From NCBI RefSeq assembly GCF_001613935.1, contig NZ_LQCI01000002.1, positions 496,001 to 560,000 of the forward strand: 64,000 nucleotides of DNA, written 5' to 3'. The position numbers were made by a program, and so were the translations under genes. Below the pieces are notes generated by a model, which ran no database searches, was not told where the DNA came from, and worked only from the letters and a program-made list of their open reading frames with translations. The DNA is from Amycolatopsis regifaucium. Lineage in GTDB: Bacteria > Actinomycetota > Actinomycetes > Mycobacteriales > Pseudonocardiaceae. Numbering within the stretch: position 1 is the first letter of the stretch; the number at the start of each line of letters is the position of its first letter. Positions 52,321-62,344 of this stretch are shown here, piece by piece.

Positions 52321-53862
52321 TTGACAAGCACGACTGCCGAAGCCCTCGTCACCGATCCGCGGCAACGACGCTCGATCCTGGCCGCGATGTGCGCCGCTTT
52401 GCTCGCTGTCGTCGCCTCCGTCACGGGGCTGAACGTCGCTCAGCCGGACCTCGCCGCCGACTTCGACGCAGCACAAGGCACAGTCGTCTGGATCATGAAC
52501 GGCTACGTCCTCACCCTGGCCGCGCTACTACTGCCGCTCGGCGCAGTCGGCGACAGACAGGGCCGCAAGCCCGTGCTTCTCGTCGGGCTCGCCGTCTTTG
52601 CGGTCGCGAGCGCGGGGGCCGGTCTCGCCCCGTCCGCCGGGCTCATGCTCGCGGCGCGATTGCTCGGCGGGGTGGGCGCGGCGATGATCATGCCGGTCAC
52701 CTTGGCCGTCATCACCTCGACCTTCCCCGCGCAGGAGCGAGTCCGTGCCATCGGGGTGTGGACCGGGGTCGCCGGGGTCGGAGCGGTGCTCGGCATGCTC
52801 CTTTCCGGTGTCCTCGTCGACGCGGCGAGCTGGCGCTTCCTGTTCGTGCTTCCCGTCGTTCTGGTGCTTTTCTCATTCGCCACGGCGTGGCACTCGGTCC
52901 CCGGCTCCCGTGCGCCTTCGACACGTCCCTTCGACCTGATCGGCTCCCTCACATCAGTACTGGGGGTGGTCGGGATCACCCTGTTCCTGCACGAAGGCCC
53001 GGAGCGGGGCTGGTGGGCGGTCGGCACCACCATCAGCCTGGCCTGCGGAATCCTCGGCACCGTCGGTTTCGTGGCTTGGGATCTTCGCCACCCGGCTCCG
53101 CTTTTGGACATGCGCCTGTTCAAAAACGGTGGCCTGGCAAGCGGGTCCGTCGCGCTCGCGGCGGTCTTCGCGGTTCACGCCGGGTCCGCCGTGCTCCTCT
53201 ACCCGTACTTCCAAAATGTCTTGGACTGGTCGGGGGTGCTCTCTGCGGTGGCACTCCTACCCATGGCCGGCCTGATGGCGATCGCTTCCGGCTTGTCCAC
53301 GCGCGTGGCCGAGCGGATCGGATCGCGCGCCACCATGACAACCGGACTGATCCTGACCGGGACGGGCCTGGTTCTACTCGCGACCTCCGTCTCCGCCGAT
53401 TCCGGCTACCTCGCCGTCCTGCCCGGGATGATCGCCGCGGGCAGCGGCATGGGCGTGTCCATGCCGCTCGCCACAGAGTCCATTACCGGTGCTGTGCCGC
53501 AGGACCACCAAGGCGTCGCCTCCGCGCTCAACGACATCGCGCGAGAGATCGGTGCCGCAGTGGGAATCGCACTGCTCGGAGCGCTGCTGTCAGCGGGCTA
53601 CCGCAGCAACATCGACTCCAGACTCGACGGCGTTCCCACCGCGACCGCCGAAGCCGCTCGAAAAGGCATCGCCCAGGCAATCGCAACCGCCGGCGAACGG
53701 GAGCAGCCAGTGGCCCGAGCCGCGCGGGAGTCCTTCGTCGCGGGTTGGCAGTCCGCGATGTGGGCCGGAGCGTCACTGGTCGCAGTTCTCACTGCCTTCG
53801 TCTTCATGCGCGGCACCAAGAACCTCGAAACGCCTGCAGAATTCGGCGGACAAGTTGCCTGA
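52321..53862 (+). CDS. MFS drug-efflux transporter, DHA2 family (second copy)
   Basis: About 513 residues from TTG 52321, with GGAGG five bases upstream; an ATG at 52267 in the same frame has no site. DHA2 features: LLAVVASVTGLNVAQPDLAA, VWIMNGYVLTLAALLLPLGA, GDRQGRKPVLLVG (motif A), and VWTGVAGVGAVLGMLLSGVL (motif C). Fourteen helices. It differs from the pump at 23617, so it is not a recent duplicate. It may work with the neighbouring glycosyltransferase in resistance. Confidence 0.9.
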   Translation: MTSTTAEALVTDPRQRRSILAAMCAALLAVVASVTGLNVAQPDLAADFDAAQGTVVWIMNGYVLTLAALLLPLGAVGDRQGRKPVLLVGLAVFAVASAGAGLAPSAGLMLAARLLGGVGAAMIMPVTLAVITSTFPAQERVRAIGVWTGVAGVGAVLGMLLSGVLVDAASWRFLFVLPVVLVLFSFATAWHSVPGSRAPSTRPFDLIGSLTSVLGVVGITLFLHEGPERGWWAVGTTISLACGILGTVGFVAWDLRHPAPLLDMRLFKNGGLASGSVALAAVFAVHAGSAVLLYPYFQNVLDWSGVLSAVALLPMAGLMAIASGLSTRVAERIGSRATMTTGLILTGTGLVLLATSVSADSGYLAVLPGMIAAGSGMGVSMPLATESITGAVPQDHQGVASALNDIAREIGAAVGIALLGALLSAGYRSNIDSRLDGVPTATAEAARKGIAQAIATAGEREQPVARAARESFVAGWQSAMWAGASLVAVLTAFVFMRGTKNLETPAEFGGQVA

Positions 53863-54225
53863 CGTCGCGTCCCTGAATCGATTTCTCCGACGCTGGACCA
53901 CCACCTCCTCGTCCAGGAATTGCCGGTACACGAAGGGCCGCCCGTCGCGCCAGTCCACGACTCTTTACCCATGCGCCCTGGATCACACAAGCCCGCCGCG
54001 ACGTACGGCTAAGAACCTCTCCCCCGAACACTCCGCGACGTTGTCGACAGCTCCATGATCACTATTCTGGCCAGGTGTCTGACCTCCCGCGACGAGGCGC
54101 GCCAGGACCACTCAGCCGATATCGAAGACAATTCCTGAAAACGCCAAGGTTCGGCAGGAGCACCACAGGACCGGTCACGTCGCGCGCTCCATCCTCAGAG
54201 ACAAGGCTCGTGAAAGGAGCCGACC
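53863..54225. other. Intergenic region
   Basis: About 360 bases. No gene or repeat is evident. The promoter of the bicupin-aldehyde dehydrogenase gene should be near the right end, where AAAGGAG precedes GTG 54226. Confidence 0.4.
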
Positions 54226-56706
54226 GTGACCTCGACCCACTCCATCACCACGCAGTTGAGCCCGATCTCTTTCACATCCGTCGATCCGTGCCGCGCACCG
54301 GGATGGGGGCGAGCCAGAGAGCTGGTCAACGGCACCGCCACCGGCAACGTTCCCGGTTTCGCGTTGTCCGCCGGCGGACTGGAGCTGTCGGCCGGTTTCC
54401 TCAGCGACCCGCTGGAACATCCCAACACCGACACGGTGCTGCTGTTCACCGAGGGCGACCCGGTGTGGGTCTTCTACGGCGATGACCTGCGCTATCTCGC
54501 GGTCCAGGAGCAGGGCGACCTGCTGACCATCCGCCGTGGCACGCCCTACGCGGTCAGCACCGGGTTCGACCGCGGCGCCACCGGCTACGTGGTGCGTTCG
54601 GACGAGTGCCTGTTCGCCGACACTGTCGTCCGGTCAGACCTGCGAGACGTGGCACAGCGCCACGCGGCCGCCCGCCGGAAGAACCAATCTCGAACACCCT
54701 CCGTGAACGGTGGCTGCACTGTTGTCCCGTTCGACTCCGTCGAACCGGTCCTGACTCCCCAGGGGCACCGAATCCGGCCGCTGGTCGACGGACGCCACGA
54801 GGCCGATCCCCCCGGGATGGGCATTTCCGTGGGCGGGCTTGAGGTCCCTGCCTGGTTCCTCGCCAAGGCGCACATGCACCCCCGGACCGATGTGATCGTG
54901 CTGGTCGTCGACTGCGGAAAGGAAGGGGCGCTCACCCTGCACGGCGAGCACCTCGAGCACGATGCCGTGCAGTACCGCGGCGATCTCCTGCCCATAAAGA
55001 AGGGACGGAAGTACGCGCACACCGTGCAGAACCTGAGCCCCGACAAGTCCATCCGCGCCTACGAGTTCCGTTCCCAGCCGACGGTGCTCATCGACAACCC
55101 CCAGATTCCGGAGCTGCAGCCGACCGCGACCGAGCGCGCCCGTGCGGCGCTCGAACGGCTCCATGGTGCCGACGCGGTCGCCGCACACCTCGCTCAGCCC
55201 CCGGCACAGCGGGCCGCCCGGGTCGCGTCGCCCACGCCGCCCGCTCACGGCGGCGCAGGCTCGCCCAGGCGCCACCAATTCATCGCGGGTGAGTGGCGCG
55301 ACGGCTCGATGAACAAGGTCCTCGTCGACCGGAACCCGTATGACGGCACCACCGTCGCCGAGTTCCGGATCGCGGGAGCCGACGACATCGACGACGCGTA
55401 CCGGGCGGCGGCGCGTGCCAAGCTCGAATGGGATCAGGTCAACCCCTATGCCAAGCGGACGGTGTTCGAACGAGCGGTCCGGTACGTCGAGGAGCACGAA
55501 GACGCGATCGTGGAGATCATCGTCGACGAACTCGGCGGTACCCGGCTCAAGGCCATGTTCGAGATCGGCCTGGTGCTGAACATGCTCAAGGAGTCGGCGA
55601 CCTTCCCGCTGCGCATGGAGGGCCGCATCCTGCCGTCCCCGATAGACGACAAGGAAAACCGCGTCTACCGCGAACCGGTGGGCGTCGTCGGTGTCATCAG
55701 CCCCTTCAACTTCCCGTTCTTCCTGTCGATGAAGTCGGTGGCGCCCGCGCTCGGCGCCGGCAACGGCGTTGTCCTCAAACCGCACGAGGACTCGCCCATC
55801 ACCGGCGGCACGCTCATCGGCGAGATCTTCGAGGCGGCCGGCCTGCCCGCGGGCCTGCTCAACGTCGTCGTGACCGAGATCCCGGCGATCGGCGACGCGT
55901 TCCTCGAACACCCCGCACCGAGGGTCATCTCGTTCACCGGGTCGTCGGCCGTCGGCAGGCACGTCGCCGAGGTCGCGGTACGGCACTTCAAGAAACCGCT
56001 GCTGGAGCTGGGCGGGAACAGCGCGCTGATCGTGCTGGCGGACGCCGATCTCGACCTCGCGGTCGACGCGGCGGCCTTTTCCCGCTTCACCCACCAGGGC
56101 CAGATCTGCATGTCGGCGAACCGGATCCTCGTCCACCGGGACGTGTACGAGGAGTTCGCGGCGAAGTTCGTGGCGAAGGCGAAGTCGCTGCAGACCGGCG
56201 ATCCTCGTGACTCGGAGACGATCGTCGGACCGCTGATCAACCAGCGGCAAACCGCCGCGCTCGCCGCTCTGGTCGAGCAGGGCATCGCGGAGGGTGCGAC
56301 GGTAGCGCTGCGCGGCGAGGTCAACGGGAACCTGTTCGGTCCCACAGTGCTGACGGACGTGACAACGGCGATGTCGGTGATGCGGCAGGAGATGTTCGGT
56401 CCGGTGGCGTGCCTGATCCCGTTCGATACCGAGGACGAGGCGGTCGACGTCGCCAACGACACCGACTTCGGCCTGAGCGGTGCCGTCCACACTCGCGACC
56501 TCGAACACGGCGTCGCGATCGCGAAGCGGCTCCACACCGGCATGGTCCACATCAACGATACGACCATCCACGACGAGCCGATCGTTCCCTTCGGCGGCGA
56601 GAAGCAGTCCGGGTTCGGGCGCCTCAATGGTGATCGCAGCCTTGACGAGTTCACCACCCTCAAGTGGATTTCTGTCCACCGCGGACGACGACAGTTCCCG
56701 TACTGA
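54226..56706 (+). CDS. Bicupin-aldehyde dehydrogenase fusion
   Basis: An 826-residue protein. Residues 1-310 form two related cupin-like units (HPNTDTVLLFTEGDPVWVFY then GDLLTIRRGTPYAVST; HPRTDVIVLVVDCGKEGALT then GDLLPIKKGRKYAHTV). A Pro/Ala linker follows (about 330-345), then a full aldehyde dehydrogenase (350-826) with NAD-site motif FNFPFFL, Glu594 in LELGGNS and the catalytic Cys628 in QGQICMSANR. The dehydrogenase part resembles benzaldehyde/vanillin dehydrogenases. Fusing two cupins in front is unusual; they may bind the substrate, sense it, or be a metal-dependent first enzyme feeding aldehyde to the dehydrogenase. Confidence 0.85.
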   Translation: MTSTHSITTQLSPISFTSVDPCRAPGWGRARELVNGTATGNVPGFALSAGGLELSAGFLSDPLEHPNTDTVLLFTEGDPVWVFYGDDLRYLAVQEQGDLLTIRRGTPYAVSTGFDRGATGYVVRSDECLFADTVVRSDLRDVAQRHAAARRKNQSRTPSVNGGCTVVPFDSVEPVLTPQGHRIRPLVDGRHEADPPGMGISVGGLEVPAWFLAKAHMHPRTDVIVLVVDCGKEGALTLHGEHLEHDAVQYRGDLLPIKKGRKYAHTVQNLSPDKSIRAYEFRSQPTVLIDNPQIPELQPTATERARAALERLHGADAVAAHLAQPPAQRAARVASPTPPAHGGAGSPRRHQFIAGEWRDGSMNKVLVDRNPYDGTTVAEFRIAGADDIDDAYRAAARAKLEWDQVNPYAKRTVFERAVRYVEEHEDAIVEIIVDELGGTRLKAMFEIGLVLNMLKESATFPLRMEGRILPSPIDDKENRVYREPVGVVGVISPFNFPFFLSMKSVAPALGAGNGVVLKPHEDSPITGGTLIGEIFEAAGLPAGLLNVVVTEIPAIGDAFLEHPAPRVISFTGSSAVGRHVAEVAVRHFKKPLLELGGNSALIVLADADLDLAVDAAAFSRFTHQGQICMSANRILVHRDVYEEFAAKFVAKAKSLQTGDPRDSETIVGPLINQRQTAALAALVEQGIAEGATVALRGEVNGNLFGPTVLTDVTTAMSVMRQEMFGPVACLIPFDTEDEAVDVANDTDFGLSGAVHTRDLEHGVAIAKRLHTGMVHINDTTIHDEPIVPFGGEKQSGFGRLNGDRSLDEFTTLKWISVHRGRRQFPY

Positions 56707-57706
56707 ACCCAGCCGTCCTCACCGGCGGCTTCTCAGCGGCCCGTGAGCGTTCCGCGCACTCCTCGTTGACCGGCTTACCCGCCGTGCCCGCTGCACGGGA
56801 GCCGTTCGGCGACATCCGCACGTTGATGTCCCGAGTGGACCAGCCAACGGGTTCAACTGGGTCGCCAGCGTCACCACGCTCTGGTTTCCACGCGCGACTC
56901 CCGCTCCGTGGCACGCTCCCGCAACACCCAGCCCAAAATCCGGCCACCTCCACGTCGCGATCCCACAGTGCGATCGAGCCATACGATCAACGGACAACAG
57001 TTGAACACACGTTCGGCCACGCAACGTCGTTGAAGCAGGCTTCCGCCGATGAAGAGTGAGCGTCGCAGTCTGCCGTCGACCCGCACCACCTACGTCTACT
57101 CCAAGCTCAGCAATCTGAACATCGCGGCCGCACTGTCCAAACCTCGACCCGCCATATCCCGCGCGACGGCGCTCAGCCGCCGGCCGGGAGCACGTGGGCC
57201 GAGCCCCGCCGCCATCACGACGGCGAGAGCCCGGCGCCGACGTGAGTCATGCCTTGGCGCCGGTCACGTGTCACCCCTTGGCGATCTTAGCGAGACCCGC
57301 GAGCACGAAATCTTCGAAGTTGTTCCATCCAGAAGACGTCCGCCATCGATGTCTGACCTGCGCCCCTCCGACAAGGGTGACCAAATGCCGATATGCCTGG
57401 GTGAGCGAATCTCGTCATCAGCGCCGAGTCCGCGAACGCCGTGAACCAAGGAGGCTGCCCGCTCCGGCCCTTGGAGCACTTCAGCGGTGCCGGAAATCCT
57501 ACGAGGACAAGGACGCCACCGGCGGGGATGCCGACGCTCTTGAGCGGGAACTCGCGCACGATCCGGCTCGGGGTATTCGTTGGTGCCGCGTTCTCTGAGG
57601 GGCGCCCCGCTGCCGCTCGCCGCCGGAGAGTCGCGCGCCACCCTCGCCTGCCCGGGTGGACCAGCCCTGCGGCCCAAGTCACCTACTCCACGGCCGAGTC
57701 ATGCAG
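56707..57706. other. Long gene-poor stretch
   Basis: One kilobase without a supportable gene. On the minus strand at about 57280-57430 a short frame (QAYRHLVTLVGGAQ, then SSGWNNFEDFVLAGLAKIAK and a stop) looks like the tail of a lost protein. No IS, RNA or repeat was recognised. Confidence 0.4.
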
Positions 57707-58788
57707 TCAACTTGGAGGTGGCTGTATGGGGTGCTGGCCCAGCCCGAGTGTCGGCCGTCGCGCTGCCCGGGTCTCGGTGCGTCGGCGCAGCTCCGGCTGT
57801 GTGAGTGCCGGAGGAACGTAGGCAACGTCGACCGGTCCGACGTCGGTACCCGGAGGCACGATCTCGTCGATCCGGTCGAGTAGGTCGTCGTCGAGGAGCG
57901 TGCCGGCTCCCGCGAGCAGGTCGTCAAGCTGCTCGGGTGTGCGTGGGCCTATGAGCGCCGAGGTGACCGTCGGGTGGGCGGTAACGAAGCCCAGCGCGAG
58001 GTGGGGCAGCGACAGCCCAGCCTGTTCGGCGAGCCCGGCGAGTGCTTCGACGGCGTCGTGCTTGCGTTCGTCGGTCATGTGCTGCCGTGCCCAGTGCAGG
58101 CGGCCGTCCGACGCCGTTTCCGCCCTGCCCTTTCGGAGGCGACCGGCGAGCAGGCCCATCGCGAGGGGACTCCACACCAGGACACCCAGCCCGTAACGAT
58201 CGCAGACCGGCAGGATTTCGCGTTCGATCCCGCGGTTGAGGATCGAGTAGTGCGGCTGTTCGGTGCGGAAGCGCGCCAGCCCGCGCTGTTCGGCCACCCA
58301 CTGGGCTTCGACGATGTCCGACGCGGGCAGATTGGAGTGGCCGATCGCGCGCACCTTGCCCGCGCGCAGCAGGTCGGTCAGCGCGCCGAGAGTTTCCTCG
58401 ATATCGGTGCCGGGTTCAGGGTGGTGGGCCTGATAGAGGTCGATGTGGTCGACCCCCAGGCGGCGCAGCGACCCTTCGACGGCGGAGACGATCCACCGGC
58501 GAGAATTGCCGCGCTGGTTGGGACCGGATCCCATCGGCCGTTGAACTTCGTAGCCAGGACGACGTCGTCGCGGTGGCCGCGAAGGGCTTTCCCGACGATC
58601 TTCTCGGATTCACCGTCGCCGCCATAAACGTCGGCGGTGTCAATGAGGTTGATACCGCTGTCGAGGGCCCGGCGGACGAGGCGCACGCAGTCGTCGGGGT
58701 CGGGGTTGCCATACGGGCCGAACATCATCGTGCCAAGCGCGTAGGCGCTGACCTGGATACCGGTCCGGCCGAGCGGACGGGTCTGCAT
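57707..58788 (-). pseudogene. Aldo/keto reductase gene with a single frameshift
   Basis: From ATG 58788 (GGAGA upstream) the frame encodes a normal aldo/keto reductase start (MQTRPLGRTGIQVSAYALGT, then INLIDTADVYGGDGESEKIV and VVLATKFNG). Near 58537 it breaks. The next part (MGSGPNQRGNSRRWIVSAVE, LGVDHIDLYQAHHPEPGTDI and on to the C-terminus) is in the next frame and runs to 57707. One base is missing at the junction, since the family reads KFNGxMGxGPNQRGNSRRW. Otherwise the protein is complete (about 360 residues), so the mutation is recent or the base is a sequencing error. Confidence 0.85.
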
Positions 58789-58850
58789 GGGTTCTCCTGC
58801 GAGGATGGAGGAGTGCGGCCGGGACCGGCCGCACTCCTGGTAGGGGAAGA

Positions 58851-59318
58851 TCAGTCCTGGGTGTACTCGGCCGCGACGTCGATGATCCACGTGACGCCGA
58901 AGCGGTCGGCGAGCATTCCGAAGGCGGGCGCCCACTGGGCGGGGCCGAACGCCTCGATCACGGCCGCGCCCTTGGCCAAGCCCTCCCACACCGGGGTGAC
59001 CTCCTCGATGCTTTCGCCGCGGACGGAGAGGAAGAACGACTCCTTGGTGATCGTGGTGCCGTTCTCGCGGCGCGTGGTGGGCGCACCCGAAACGGCCGGA
59101 GCGTGCTCGCCGGGCACGTCGTAGGCCATGACCCGGAAGCCGTTGTCGGCGACGACCTGGCCGAAGACGACGTTCGTGGCGCCGGGCAGTTCGGCGGGCA
59201 TCCCGAAGTCCGCGTAGGTGGCGACGGTGAGCTGCCCGCCGAACACCGACTGGTAGAACTCCAGGGCTTCGCGGGCCTGGCCGTGGAAGTTCAGGTGGGC
59301 GACAGCGTTGAGCGACAT
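58851..59318 (-). CDS. VOC-family protein (PhnB-like)
   Basis: A 155-residue protein starting MSLNAVAHLNFHGQAREALE, with VFGGQL and the C-terminal FGMLADRFGVTWIIDVAAEY, the PhnB/3-demethylubiquinone-methyltransferase-like VOC pattern. It stands between the frameshifted aldo/keto reductase and a divergent WYL regulator, a common arrangement in actinobacteria in which the regulator controls the VOC gene. Confidence 0.88.
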   Translation of the reverse strand: MSLNAVAHLNFHGQAREALEFYQSVFGGQLTVATYADFGMPAELPGATNVVFGQVVADNGFRVMAYDVPGEHAPAVSGAPTTRRENGTTITKESFFLSVRGESIEEVTPVWEGLAKGAAVIEAFGPAQWAPAFGMLADRFGVTWIIDVAAEYTQD

Positions 59319-59420
59319 GATGTTCCGGTCCTTCGCGAGTAGTTCCTGGCGCCGGAGGCTTCCGGCAACGAGAATGACGATGTCAGCAGTACCGGTCAGG
59401 GAACGTCCGCTACTTGTGGC

Positions 59421-60422
59421 ATGGTGAAAAACATGCCGATTGCCTCCTCTGCGACGACCTCCAGCCGACTGCTCTCGTTGCTGTCACTGCTGCAAGTCCG
59501 CCGCGACTGGCCGGGCGTCCTGCTCGCCGACCGGCTGGGTGTCAGCGAGCGGACTGTGCGCCGCGACGTCGACCGGCTGCGCGAGCTTGGTTACCCGGTG
59601 CAGGCGGTCAAGGGCCCCGACGGCGGCTACCGCCTCGAAGCGGGCAGTCAAATGCCGCCACTGCTGTTCGACGACGAGCAAACGGTCGCACTGGCCGTGG
59701 CGTTGCGGATCGCCGTCGGAACGGGCGCGGGCATCGAGGAGGCGGCCGCGCGAGCCCTGGCCACGGTGCGGCAGGTGCTGCCGTCGCGGTTGCGGCAGCG
59801 CGTCGACGCCCTTGAGATCAGCGCGGCCGGACACGGCACCGAGCCCCAGATCGACACCGGTCTCCTGCTCACGCTGAGCGCTGCGGTCCGCGCCCGGGAA
59901 GAGCTGCGGTTCGACTACCGATCGCCGGGGCGCCACGAGGACGCCGAGCTGCACCGGCCCCGCCGGGTGCAGCCCTACCACCTCGTGGTGCGAGCCGGAC
60001 GCTGGTACGTCGTCGGCTGGGACCCCGACCGCGACGACTGGCGGACTTACCGTGCCGACCGGATGACACCGCGAGTCCCGACCGGACCACGGTTCGTTCC
60101 CCGTGAAGTGCCGGGCGGCGACGTAGCCGCCTTCCTGTCGGCCCGGTTCAAGGGCTCCGAGAGCGCGGACGTCTGGCCCTGCCGCGGCGAGGTGGTCCTC
60201 GACCTGCCCGCGGCGAAGGTGGCCCCGTTCGCCGGCGACGGCGTCGTCGAGGCGCTCGATACCACCCGGACCAGGCTGACGACAGGGGCATGGTCCTGGG
60301 CCGCCCTCGCGGCGGCGTTGGCCCGCTTCGACACCGAGATCGAGGTGATCGGGCCGCCGGAGCTGCGTGCGGCGTTCGCGGAGCTGTCCGATCGAGCCGG
60401 ACGCGCCGCGAGAAGCGAATAG
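59421..60422 (+). CDS. YafY-type transcriptional regulator (HTH plus WYL domain)
   Basis: A 333-residue protein. The N-terminal DeoR-like helix-turn-helix (VLLADRLGVSERTVRRDVDR, about 33-53) is followed by a WYL domain (LVVRAGRWYVVGWDPDRDDW, about 193-212) that binds nucleotides or similar ligands. Divergent from the VOC and aldo/keto reductase genes, which it probably controls. ATG 59421 or ATG 59433 may be the start. Confidence 0.88.
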   Translation: MVKNMPIASSATTSSRLLSLLSLLQVRRDWPGVLLADRLGVSERTVRRDVDRLRELGYPVQAVKGPDGGYRLEAGSQMPPLLFDDEQTVALAVALRIAVGTGAGIEEAAARALATVRQVLPSRLRQRVDALEISAAGHGTEPQIDTGLLLTLSAAVRAREELRFDYRSPGRHEDAELHRPRRVQPYHLVVRAGRWYVVGWDPDRDDWRTYRADRMTPRVPTGPRFVPREVPGGDVAAFLSARFKGSESADVWPCRGEVVLDLPAAKVAPFAGDGVVEALDTTRTRLTTGAWSWAALAAALARFDTEIEVIGPPELRAAFAELSDRAGRAARSE

Positions 60423-60615
60423 GGCGGCTGGCCGGATGCCGACGAACTCCAGCGACCTCACGCGAACCGTTTGGGGCCCGTTGAGTTACTACTGGACTAC
60501 CTCAGCAGTCCAGTAGCCAGGCACGCGCCACCACGCCACTGGTCACAGTGTCTCTGACCTCCGCTTCGGAGTACCGCGGGGCGATCCTCTTGCTGTCGGA
60601 CAAGCCCAGTTTCAG

Positions 60616-62133
60616 TCATTGGTCCACTTGGGAGGCCACGACATCGTCGAGTACGTCGGCGGCCCGTCGTACGTCCTCGTGGAGAGGCCGGTCCGGCTCG
60701 ATGGGGGCGATCGCGTCCATCAGCCTCTCCATCACGTCGGCACAGGCAGGAGCGGTAGGCCTGCGCGCACCGACGTGAATCGCCTGGCGCAGGGCGACGG
60801 CCAAGGACCCGTGTAGAAGCCGCAGCGAACGAACCTGATCGAACGCGTTCAACGCGGCCTGCGTTCCGAAGGGGACGATGTCCTGATTGTGCAGGTTGGT
60901 AGGCAGACTCTGCAGCGACGCGGGGACGGCAGAACGGCGCATGTCGGCGATGATCGCGGTCGCGGCGATCTGGACTCCCTGCACTCCGTGCTGTCGCCCG
61001 GGTTCGGTGGCGAGTACGGGCGGCAGACCGCCGTTGCGGTGGGGATCGACGAGGAGATCGAGCTGCCGCTCGGCGAGGTTGCCCGTCTGTACGACGGCAG
61101 TGGTCATCGTATCGGCGGCAAAGGCGACAGGCTGGCCGAAGAAGTTGCCGCCGTGCACGACGAGGTCGTCTTCCGGGAAGAACAACGGGTTGTCGCTGAT
61201 GCCGTTCAGGTCACGCACGATGACATCTCGCGCTTGGCCGAGGCTTGCCCTCACCGCGCCGAGGAGCTGGGGAACGCAACGGATGGTGTAGGGCTCTTGC
61301 AGTGGCCGGTCCCCGGTGGGCCGGGTACCTCGTAGGCGGGCACGGAGATCAGCGGCCTCGGCGATCGCTTCGGGATGCCCGAAAGCCTCGAGGAGGTGGT
61401 GATCGCAGAAGTCGGTACCGCATCCGAGTTGATCGGCGAGCATGGCGGACAAAAGTCCGGCGATCCGGTGTGACCGGATGAACTGCGCCATCGCCAGCCC
61501 TGCTGCGGCCGCGGTCAGCGAGACACCGTTCACCAGGCCCAGTGCGTCCCGTCCGTCGAGGTCGAGAGGTCGCAGCCCACAGGACGCGAGTGCGTCACCC
61601 GCGTCTTGCCGCACTCCATCGGCGTACGCGTGACCACGACCTTTCAAAGCCTGTGTCAAGTGTGCGAGCGGGACCAGATCACCACTGGCACCGACCGAGC
61701 CGAGCCGGGGTACGGCTGGAGCGAAGGTTGTCTTCAGCATTTCCGCCAGCGCGTCGAGCACCGAGACCGAAACCCCCGACCGTCCTCGCGCCAGCGAGGA
61801 AAGCCGGGCGAGCGTGGCCGCGCGGACGATGGACGTCGGCAGATCGGGCCCCTGCCCCGCGGTGAGGTGGGAGAGCAGGTTCTCACACTGATCGGTGTCC
61901 TCGTCTCGCCCGGAAAAGCCCACCAGTGGACCGAACCCTGTCGTCGCGCCATAGACAGGACGGCCTTCGGCGAGGCATCGCATCACGAATTCCCGACCTT
62001 CCGCGACCCTGTTCCGGGTGGCCGGGCCGAGGACGACTTCAACGGGGCCCGCGGCGGCTTCGAGATCGGCCAACGTACGTGCTTCGGCGACCGAGATGAC
62101 AGGCACGCAAATCTGCTCTTGAATGAGCGCCAC
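60616..62133 (-). CDS. MIO-dependent aromatic amino-acid ammonia-lyase/2,3-aminomutase
   Basis: About 505 residues. The MIO-forming triad Ala-Ser-Gly is in GSVGASGDLVPLAHL (about residues 149-151), the catalytic tyrosine in VYGATTGFG, and the NQD motif in NLHNQDIVPFGT. The family includes histidine, phenylalanine and tyrosine ammonia-lyases, and tyrosine/phenylalanine 2,3-aminomutases of natural-product pathways. Substrate specificity is not clear from these motifs. GTG 62133 has an AAGGAAG site at 8 bases; GTG 62142 touches the site, so it is less likely. The next gene upstream on the same strand is a zinc alcohol dehydrogenase. Confidence 0.85.
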   Translation of the reverse strand: MALIQEQICVPVISVAEARTLADLEAAAGPVEVVLGPATRNRVAEGREFVMRCLAEGRPVYGATTGFGPLVGFSGRDEDTDQCENLLSHLTAGQGPDLPTSIVRAATLARLSSLARGRSGVSVSVLDALAEMLKTTFAPAVPRLGSVGASGDLVPLAHLTQALKGRGHAYADGVRQDAGDALASCGLRPLDLDGRDALGLVNGVSLTAAAAGLAMAQFIRSHRIAGLLSAMLADQLGCGTDFCDHHLLEAFGHPEAIAEAADLRARLRGTRPTGDRPLQEPYTIRCVPQLLGAVRASLGQARDVIVRDLNGISDNPLFFPEDDLVVHGGNFFGQPVAFAADTMTTAVVQTGNLAERQLDLLVDPHRNGGLPPVLATEPGRQHGVQGVQIAATAIIADMRRSAVPASLQSLPTNLHNQDIVPFGTQAALNAFDQVRSLRLLHGSLAVALRQAIHVGARRPTAPACADVMERLMDAIAPIEPDRPLHEDVRRAADVLDDVVASQVDQ

Positions 62134-62344
62134 AGTAGGCACTTCCTTTCGATTTCGGCTGGGAAATCACCGATCGACGTCCAGCCGTGGCCCGATACGG
62201 GCGACGGACCCTCGCGGCCGAATTTGCGGTACGCGCCTGACATCTTTCGCAGGATCGGAGTGGTGAATGGTCTTGATGTTAAGTCCGCCCGTGGAACCGC
62301 CTCAATCGCGATTTCCACGGGACGGAACGGCGCGTTCGTCACGC

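Noticed and set aside
54634..56679. 681-codon minus-strand frame opposite the bicupin-ALDH gene
   Set aside because: Antisense shadow of a clear enzyme; no domain, no ribosome site.
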